From: Luscinia megarhynchos | Taxonomy: Eukaryota > Chordata > Aves > Passeriformes > Turdidae | Direction of reading: 5' to 3' | DNA: 64,000 nt | NCBI GenBank assembly: GCA_034336665.1 | Contig: CM067564.1 | Location: 42,236,975-42,300,974 of the forward strand | In this document: positions 57,110-64,000 of the stretch, in pieces | Position numbering within the stretch: position 1 is the stretch's first letter | Layout: each line of letters starts with the position of its first letter | Position numbers and translations under genes: made by a program | The notes under the pieces: model-generated | The model's database searches: none | Told to the model about the DNA's origin: nothing | What the model saw: the letters and a program-made list of their open reading frames with translations, nothing else

Positions 57110-57960
57110 AGGAGGGAACACCGTGGAAAACCACATCCAAGGAATGGCAAAATGTGGGGAATACCATGGAAAATCAAATCCAAGGAATTGCCAAGAGTAG
57201 GGAACACCATGGGAAACCACACACAAGGAATTGTAAAATGCAGGGAATACCATGGAAAACCACATCCAAGGAACTGCCACCTTCAGGGAATACTATGGAA
57301 AACCACATGCAAGGAATTGCCAAATTCCAAATTCCAAATGTAGGTAAAACTATGGGAAACCACATCCAAGGAATTGCCAAAGGTAGGCAATACTATGGAA
57401 AACAAATCCCAGGAATTGCCATGTTCAGGGAATACCATGGAAAACCAAATCCCAGGAATTGTCAAAACTAGGGAACACTATGGGAAACCAGATCCAAGGG
57501 CAGGAAATGCTATGGAAAACCAAATCCAAGGAATTGTGAAGGGCAGGGAATACCACGGAAAAACCACATCCCAGGAACCTTCAGGGAATACTATGGAAAA
57601 CCAAATCCCAGGAATTGCCAAGGGCAGGGACACTATGAAAAATCACATCCAAAGAATTTCTGTGTTCAGGGAATACTACGGGAAAATCCCACCCAAGGAA
57701 TTCCAAATGTAGGGAACATCATGGGAAAAACAAATCCAAGGAATTGTCATGTTCAGGGAATACTATGGAAAACCACATCCAGGGGCAGGGAATGCTATGG
57801 AAAACCAAATCTGAGGAATTGCCCAATGTAGGGAAAACTATGGGAAAAGCCACATCTAAGGGATTGCCAGATGTAGGGAACATCATGGAAAAATCACATC
57901 CAAGGAATTGCCAAGTGGAAACGGACACTACGGAAAACCAGGAATTTCTGTGTTCATTCC
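57110..57960. repeat. CCATGGAAAACCACATCCAAGGAATTGCC minisatellite
   Basis: About 20 units of 38-44 bases (AATACCATGGAAAACCACAT, CCAAGGAATTGCCAAATGTA GGG). The most regular part lies between 57,115 and 57,480. Confidence 0.94.
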
Positions 57961-58834
57961 CAGCCAGCATTCCAGGCCTGGAGCAGCTCCCAGCAGAGGC
58001 TGATCCACAGCCACGGGATCATTCCTGGACGATCCCTCGGTTTTCCAGCTCTTCCCAGGTGGAGCCACCTCGGGCGTCACCTCAGCAGCTCCCAGATCCT
58101 GGAACTGCTCCCTGGATCTGGGCAGGATTCCCTGGGAAGGGGAGCTGGGGGACACCGTGGAACGAGGAGGAACCACTGGAGATGATTTTGGGAATGTTCC
58201 TCAGGGAATATCTCCAGAGAAGGAGATTCCACAGCCTCCGCAGTCCGGAGGTTCTTCCCATGGAAAAATCATGGAATGGTTTGGGTGGGAAGGGACCTCA
58301 AATCCCAATCCCAATCCCATTCCAAGGCCAGGGACACCTCCACAGCCCCAGGGTGCTCCAGCCTTTCCTTGGACACTCCCAGGGATCCAGGGGCAGCCAC
58401 AGCTTCTCTGGGAATTCCGGGACATTGCCGTGATCAAATTCCGGAGCTCGGGAATAAAGAGTTGGAATCCAAAGGGAGACACCAGTAAGGACCAGTAAGG
58501 ATCAACTCCCAGCATCTGGAATGACTTCCCTGGAATGGGAATGATGCTCCCTGTGTAGCCTGGCAACCCCTGGAGCCATTCCAGGCCTGCTCCATGGAAT
58601 TAATCTCCAAGGAAAACACAAAGCCTCGCCAGGAAAGCTCCCGGGGCCGTTGCCATAACAGCCCAAATCCCTGGAAAACCTCATTCCATGCATTCCTTAG
58701 GGATGGATAAGGATCCTGTGCTGCTTCCCAAGGCTGGGATGAGGGAGTAGATCCCAAAAAAAAAAAACCCACTTGGAGCAGGAGGGTGCAAATTCAGGAA
58801 CGGGAAGGGGGAGGGAATCTGCATCCCCTGGAGC
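57961..58834. other. Unique SHANK3 intron DNA with a reverse CR1 fragment
   Basis: Apart from the CR1 copy at 58,265-58,435, no feature is recognised. A poly(A) run lies at 58,756-58,768. Confidence 0.5.
58265..58435 (-). mobile_element. CR1 LINE 3' end, minus strand
   Basis: The plus strand reads ATCATGGAATGGTTTGGGTG, GGAAGGGACCTCAAATCCCA, AGGCCAGGGACACCTCCACA, GGTGCTCCAGCCTTTCCTTG, GACACTCCCAGGGATCCAGG, GGCAGCCACAGCTTCTCTGG: the reverse complement of a CR1 3' end, in order. It is one of the best-preserved copies in the window. Confidence 0.9.
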
Positions 58835-60525
58835 CCAGGGATGGGAATTTCCATCTTCTGGTGTCCACGGGTGGGAATCTCCATTTTTTCAAATCCAGGG
58901 AAGGGAATCCCAAATTTTTGGTACCAATGGATGGGGATCTCCATCTTCTGGAGCCCAGGAATGGGGATCTCCATCTTCTGGAGCCCAGGAATGGGAATTT
59001 CCATCTTTCAGTATCCATAGATGGGAATCTCCATCCTTTGGTATCCAGGGATGGGAGTTTCTGTCCTGTCATGTCCAAGGATGGGAATTCCCATCTTTTT
59101 TGTGTTCAGGGATAGGAATCATCATCCTTTGGTGTCCATGGTTGGGAATTTCCACCCTCTGGAGCCCAGGTCTGGGAATTTTTGCCCTTTGGTATCCAGG
59201 GATGGGAATCCCCAATTTTTGGCACCAAGGTATGGGAATCTCCATCCTTTTGTGTCCAGGGATGGGAATCTCTTTCCTCTGGAGCCCAGAGATGGGTATC
59301 CCAAATTTTTGGTACCAAGGGATGGGAATTTTCATCTTTTTGTGTTCAGGGATGGGAATTTCCATCCTTTGGTGTCCATGGTTGGGAATTTCCATCCTCT
59401 GGAGCCCAGGGACGGGAATCCCCAATTTTTGGTACCAAGGAATGGAATCTCCATCCTTTGGGGTCCAGGAATGGGAATTTCCATCCTCTGGAACCCAGGA
59501 ATTGAAATCTGCAATTTTTGGTATCCAGGGATGGGAATCTCCATCCTTTGGAACCCAGGGATGGGAATCCCCAGTTTTTTGGTACCAAGGGATGGGAATT
59601 TTCATCTTTTCGTGTTCAGGGATGGCAATTTCCATCCTTTGGTGTCCGTGGTTGGGAATTTCCATGCTTTGGAGCCCAGGCTTGGGAATATTTGTCCTTT
59701 GGTATCCAGGGATGGGAATCTCCATCCTCTGGAACCCCGGAATTGAAATCTGCAATTTTTGGCACCCAGGGATGGGGATGTCCATTCCCTGGAGCCCAGG
59801 GATGGAAATCTCCATTTTTTGGTATCCAGGGATGGGAATCTCTATCCTCTGGAACTCAGGGATGGGAATCCCCAGTTTTTGGTACCAAGGGATGGGAATC
59901 TCCATCCTTTGGTGTCCAGGAATGGGAATTTCCACCCTTTGGAGCCCAGCTCTGGGAATACTTGTCCTATGGTATCTAGAGATGGGAATCTCCAATTTTG
60001 GGTGTCCAGGGATGAGAATCATCATCCTTTTTGTATCCAAGGATGGGCATTCTCCATCTTCTGGAACCCAGGAATTGAAATCTCCAATTTTTTGTATCCA
60101 GGGATGGGAATGTCCATCCTTTGGTGTCCATGATTGGGAATCTCCATCCTTCGGTGTCCAGGAATGGGAATTTCCATCCTCTGGAGCCCAGCTCTGGGAA
60201 TACTTGTCCTATGGTATCCAGGGATGGGAATCTCCAATTTTTGGTCTCCAGGGTTGGGAATCTTTGTCCTGTGGTATCCAGGGATGGGAATCTCCACCCT
60301 CTGGAGCCCAGGGATGGAAATCTGCAATTTTTGGCATCTAGGGATGGGAATCTCCACCCTCTGGAGCCCAGGAATTGAAATCTGCAATTTTTGGCATCCA
60401 GGGATGGGAATCTCCAATTTTTGCTGTCCAGGGATGGGAATCGTCATCCTTTGGTATCCAAGGTTGGGAATCTTTGTCCTGTGGTACCCAGGGATGGGAA
60501 TCTCCATCCTCTGGCCCCTGGGATT
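58835..60525. repeat. 30-base CCAGGGATGGGAATCTCCATCCTTTGGTGT minisatellite
   Basis: More than 50 units with a 30-base period (GATGGGAATCTCCATCCTTT, GGTGTCCAGG), and longer repeating blocks of several units (for example the GTCCATGGTTGGGAATTTCC block near 59,136, 59,373 and 59,643). The period is a multiple of three, hence the 522-codon frame of W/F/S-rich decapeptides; it has no start context or family match. Confidence 0.95.
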
Positions 60526-60529
60526 GGCC

Positions 60530-60675
60530 CAGGATTCCCAGAGCAGCTCTGGCTGCCCCTGGATCCCTGCAAGTGCCCGAGGCCAGGCTGGAGCAGCCTG
60601 GGATAGCAGGAGTTGTCCCTACTCTTGGAATTCCGGAATCTCTAAGATCCTTCCCACCTAAACCATTCCAGGATT
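60530..60675 (+). mobile_element. CR1 LINE 3' fragment
   Basis: CCCAGAGCAGCTCTGGCTGC, CCCTGGATCCCTGCAAGTGC, GGCTGGAGCAGCCTGGGATA and CCCACCTAAACCATTCCAGG follow the CR1 3' order on the plus strand. Confidence 0.75.
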
Positions 60676-60959
60676 CCATTTCTGATATCACTCGACCACC
60701 AGGATACTTCCCAGCCTGCCCAGTATTCCCAACTCTCCTGAGGGATCACAAATCCCTCCCACCCCTCCAAAACCAGCGGCTCCACCCTCTGGAATTCTCT
60801 CCGGGATCCATGGCAGCTCCGCAGTCTCCGGAGTGTTTTTAACTCCGCTGCCGGAGCAGATGGCGCTGGCAGAAATCTTGGAAGTCTGACAGGAATTATC
60901 TTCCCTCCTCTGCCCCCCACTCCTTCCCATTTTCCTCCAAATATTCCTCCCATTCTGCT
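60676..60959. other. Short unique SHANK3 intron DNA
   Basis: No feature recognised. Confidence 0.5.
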
Positions 60960-61890
60960 TTTTTTATTTCCTAGCCAGCCATGGGTTAACTACTTTTATC
61001 CCGGATTTTTTTACTGGAATCTCTTTGATCTTTTCTCACTTTTTTTTTTCCCCCCCCAGCCAGTTGGGGGTTAACCACTTTCATGCCGGGAATTTGTCCT
61101 GGAAACTTTTTGATCTTTTCTCCCAGCCAGCCAGGGGTTAACCACCTTTATCCCAGGAATTTTTCCTGGAATCTCTTTGATCTTTTCTCCCATTTTTTTT
61201 TCCCCAGCCAGCCAGGGGTTAACCACCATTATCCTGGGAATTTTTCCAGGAATCTTTTTGATCTTTCCTCTCCTTTTCTTTCTCCCAGTGAGCCAGGGGT
61301 TAACCACTTTTATCCCAGGAATTTTTATTGGAATATTTTTTCCCATTGTTTTCCCCAGCCAGCCAGGGGTTAAAGATCTTTATCACAGGAATTTTTCCTG
61401 GAATATTTTCCCCCATTTTTTTCCCCAGCCAGTTGAGGGTTAACCACCATATCCCAGGAATTTTTCCTGGAATCTCTTTGATCTTTTCTCCCATTTTTTT
61501 TTCCCCAGCCAGCCAGGGGTTAACCATCATTATCCCAGGAATTTTTCCAGGAATCTTTTTGATCTTTCCTCTCCTTTTCTTTCTCCCAGTGAGCCAGGGG
61601 TTAACCACCTTTATCCCAGGAATTTTTCCAGAATCTCTTTGATCTTTTCTCCCATTTTTTTCCCAGCCAGTCAGGGGTTAACCACCATTATCCTGGGAAT
61701 TTTTCCAGGAATCTTTTTGATCTTTCCTCTTGTTTTCTTTTCCCCATCGAGCCAGGGGTTAACCACTTTTATCCCTGGAATTTTTATTGGAATATTTTTT
61801 CCCATTTTTTTCCCCTAGCCAGCCAGGGGTTAACCACCTTTATCCCAGGAATTTCCCCCCTCCTCCCCGGGAATCTTTTTGATCTTTTCT
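60960..61890. repeat. About 75-82 base minisatellite with acceptor-like T-tract (CCCCAGCCAGCCAGGGGTTAAC)
   Basis: About 12 units: GTTAACCACCTTTATCCCAG, GAATTTTTCCTGGAATCTCT, TTGATCTTTTCTCCCATTTT TTTTCCCCAGCCAGCCAGGG. On the plus strand each unit looks like a strong 3' splice site (long pyrimidine tract, CCCCAG), but this is antisense to SHANK3. Confidence 0.95.
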
Positions 61891-63149
61891 CCCTGAAAAT
61901 CTGCAGTGCTGCTGGAATACTGCAAATGCCAGGGAGCATTTCTCCCCGAAAAAACCCATCCGAGCTTCTTCCTGCTTTTCCATCTCCTTCCCCACCCGTG
62001 CAGGGATTTTTTTTTGGTCCTGGAATCAAGTGACTGTGCAGCTCCGGGCCGTGGGTGTGGAATGACAGCTCAAGGACTTCTAATTCCAACCCCATTCCCA
62101 CCCGATTCCTCCCTCTCCGCCTCTTTCCCATTCCCGATTTCCTGGAATTCCACGGGAATGGTTCCTTCCAGGAGCTGCTCTGGGTTTTGGGTTGGGTCCC
62201 CTGCATCCCAGGGGTTGTCCTGCTGTGGGGATGGATCTGGTGCTCCTGGACGGGATTTTTCCCTGGATTTTTTTATTGGGACGTGCTGTGGCAGCTGCAG
62301 CCATTCCTGCTCGGAGCAGGGATCCTCCCACTGGGATTTGAGCTCTCGTGATGGAGATTCAAGGAATGGTTTTAATCCTTTTTTTTAATCCGGGGAGTTT
62401 GGATGAACAGGAATTGATGGGAAGGAAAGGGATAACTGGAATATGCTGGGAATTCTCACGGGGGTAGGAACACAGAATTCCCAAATTATCGAGGTGGGGA
62501 AAGAACTCCAGCCCTGCCCTCTGGCAGTGGGAGCCATTCCCGGTGTCCTCTCCCTCCATCCCTTGTCCCCAGTCCCAAATTCCAGCTCTCCTGGAGCCCC
62601 TTCAGCCCCTGGGATGTGCTGGAAGCTCTCCCTGGATCCTTCTCTTTTCCAGGAGAACATTCCCAGTTTTCCCAGCCTGGCTCCAGCCCTTGGATTCTGT
62701 TGGATTCAGAACTCCATGGATTCATTCCCAGTGGATGATCCATCCTGGATAACTCTGCCATTCCCACTCCAGACCATTCCCAGCTCTTCACGGCTGTACC
62801 GACCCTTTAACAGCTCCTTTTCCAAAACTGCTTCCCAAACATTCCCACCCAGAAACTCTGGGCATGCTCTGGGAATCTCCAGGATCCTCCTCATTCCAAT
62901 GGCACCGGGGCAGGATCCACTTCCAAGACCAAAATATGGGATAAACCAGGATTAAAGTCCCCTCTGGAGGGGTTTGGGAATGTTTGGATGAGGATTTCTC
63001 CATGGATCCATCCTCCACATCCCACACATGATCCCATTTTATCCCAGCTCTTCCAGAGCCTTGGGAACGTTTTTCCTGTGGAATTCCCAGCACAGGAGCA
63101 GGAACATGAACAATCCCTGAAACCCTTAATTTTCCATTAGTTTTTTAGG
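61891..63149. other. Mostly unique SHANK3 intron DNA with a CR1 fragment
   Basis: About 1.2 kb with a minus-strand CR1 internal fragment at 62,505-62,690. No exon was found on the SHANK3 strand. Confidence 0.5.
62505..62690 (-). mobile_element. CR1 LINE fragment, minus strand
   Basis: The reverse complement carries CTGGGAAAACTGGGAATGTT, CTCCTGGAAAAGAGAAGGAT, CCAGGGAGAGCTTCCAGCAC and GGGAATGGCTCCCACTGCCA, matching the plus-strand copy at 32,785-33,130 block by block. Confidence 0.78.
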
Positions 63150-63885
63150 ATCAAGGATCCCCCAAAGCCAGGTTTGGGTTTGGTGACACCCAGAACCTTC
63201 TGGAACAGGATCAAGGAGTTCCCACTGAAGGATTTTGGGATTGGTGGCACCATAAATCCTTAGGATACCCCACAGCCATGTCAGGGTTTGGTGACACCAC
63301 AAACATTTTGGGATAAGCTCAAGGAGCCCCCACAGATGAACTTTGGTGTTTGGTGGCACCAAAAACATCCAGGACAAGGTCAAGGTGCCACCACAGATGG
63401 TTTTGGATTCAGTGACACCACAAATCTTTAGGGATAAGGTCCAGGACCCACCACGGGTGGATTTTGGGATTGGTGGCACCAGAAACCTTCTGGAACGGGG
63501 GTCAAGGACTGCCCACAGATGGATTTTTGGGATTTGGTGGCACCAGAAATCCTTGGAAACAGAATCAAGAACCCACCAGAGATGGACTTTGGGTTTGGAG
63601 ACTCCATAAATATCTTTTCAGATAAGCTCAAGGGAGCCACCACGGACAGTGTTTAGTTCAGAGACACCACAAACCTTTAGGGACAAGATCCAGGACCCAC
63701 CACGGGTGGATTTTGGTGTTGGTGGCACCAGAAACCTTCTGGAGTGGGGTCAAGGACTGCCCACAGATGGATCTTGGGATTGGTGGCACCAGAAATATTT
63801 GGGAACAGAAGCAAGAACCCACCAGAGATGGTTTTGGGTTTGGAGATTCCATAAATCTGTTGGGAGAAGCTCAAGGATCCCCCAC
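63150..63885. repeat. GATGGATTTTGGGATTGGTGGCACCAGAAAC minisatellite
   Basis: About 12-14 units of roughly 55-60 bases (CCACAGATGGATTTTGGGAT, TGGTGGCACCAGAAACCTTC, TGGAACAGGATCAAGGA). From 63,885 to the window end the DNA is unique with no recognised feature. Confidence 0.93.
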
Positions 63886-64000
63886 ATCCAGAGTGCCTCC
63901 TCCAGACCTCATCCTGCTCCTCCTAAGCCCCAGCTCCAGCATTCCCAGTTCCAGAGGTGCCATTCCTGCTGGGAATTCTCAGTGCTGACGCTGGGGGTGG

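Larger units (their letters stand above)
28574..64000 (-). other. SHANK3: SHANK3 locus, 3' part
   Basis: Two minus-strand exons encode the C-terminal half of the SHANK3 postsynaptic scaffold with very high similarity, in correct order, and with splice sites that join in phase. Known for the family: SHANK3 organises the postsynaptic density of excitatory synapses, linking SAPAP/PSD-95, Homer and the actin regulator cortactin, and it polymerises through its SAM domain. The exons for the ankyrin repeats, SH3 and PDZ domains lie beyond the right edge of the window. SHANK1 and SHANK2 are rejected because the SAM segment (FVELGVTRVGHRMNIERALK) and the ERQKRARSMIILQDS, STVFLSVGAIEG and LFVDIQ blocks are closest to SHANK3. 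The left end given is the most distal candidate poly(A) signal and is uncertain. Confidence 0.93.

Noticed and set aside
58773..60341. 522-codon Trp/Phe/Ser-rich frame with decapeptide repeats
   Set aside because: The 30-base minisatellite period is a multiple of three; both strands are equally open and it lies in a SHANK3 intron full of such arrays.
54153..64000. Further SHANK3 exons upstream of the giant exon
   Set aside because: I looked on the minus strand for the expected TVKQRPTSRRITPAEISSLF-type segment and for phase-compatible exons; none was found, so the next exon is probably beyond the window.

Overview
The window is vertebrate genomic DNA, most likely from a bird and plausibly a songbird microchromosome. 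The grounds are two vertebrate neuronal genes with intron-exon structure, several decayed CR1 LINE 3' ends of the avian type, high GC content, and introns built almost entirely of tandem minisatellites. No prokaryotic gene, tRNA, rRNA or CRISPR array is visible. Almost all of the long open frames here are readings through tandem repeats.

Left part, about 1 to 16,940, plus strand: the 3' part of MAPK8IP2 (JIP2/IB2, a JNK-pathway scaffold). I recognise a large middle exon (about 1896-4040), two exons for the SH3 domain (5576-5648, about 6938-7087), five for the PTB/PID domain and C-terminus (11648-11790, 11860-11958, 13117-13187, 14012-about 14100, 15654-15726), a repeat-filled 3' UTR and a poly(A) signal at 16933. 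The 5' exons, including the JNK-binding domain, lie outside the window. Several exons carry small insertions and deletions that break the frame. This looks more like poor consensus quality in the left third of the window than a dead gene, but that is not proven.

Middle, about 16,940 to 29,430: intergenic DNA made of successive minisatellite families, with three CpG-rich unique islands (about 18,960-19,220, 22,000-22,450 and 24,130-24,790) that I could not assign to a gene.

Right part, about 28,570 to 64,000, minus strand: the 3' end of SHANK3, the postsynaptic density scaffold. The last exon (31653-32199) holds the C-terminal SAM domain. The giant proline-rich exon (51826-54152) holds the Homer and cortactin motifs. 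Between them lies a 19.6 kb intron filled with minisatellites and CR1 remnants, with a candidate 35-base microexon at 40597-40631. The DNA from 54155 to the window end is the intron upstream of the giant exon; I found no further SHANK3 exon in it.

MAPK8IP2 and SHANK3 are close neighbours in human 22q13, so the synteny is old, but here they face each other tail to tail. The most interesting signals are the candidate SHANK3 microexon, and minisatellites that appear to have been seeded at gene boundaries: the SHANK3 giant-exon acceptor, the DNA just past the MAPK8IP2 poly(A) signal, and possibly one MAPK8IP2 acceptor.
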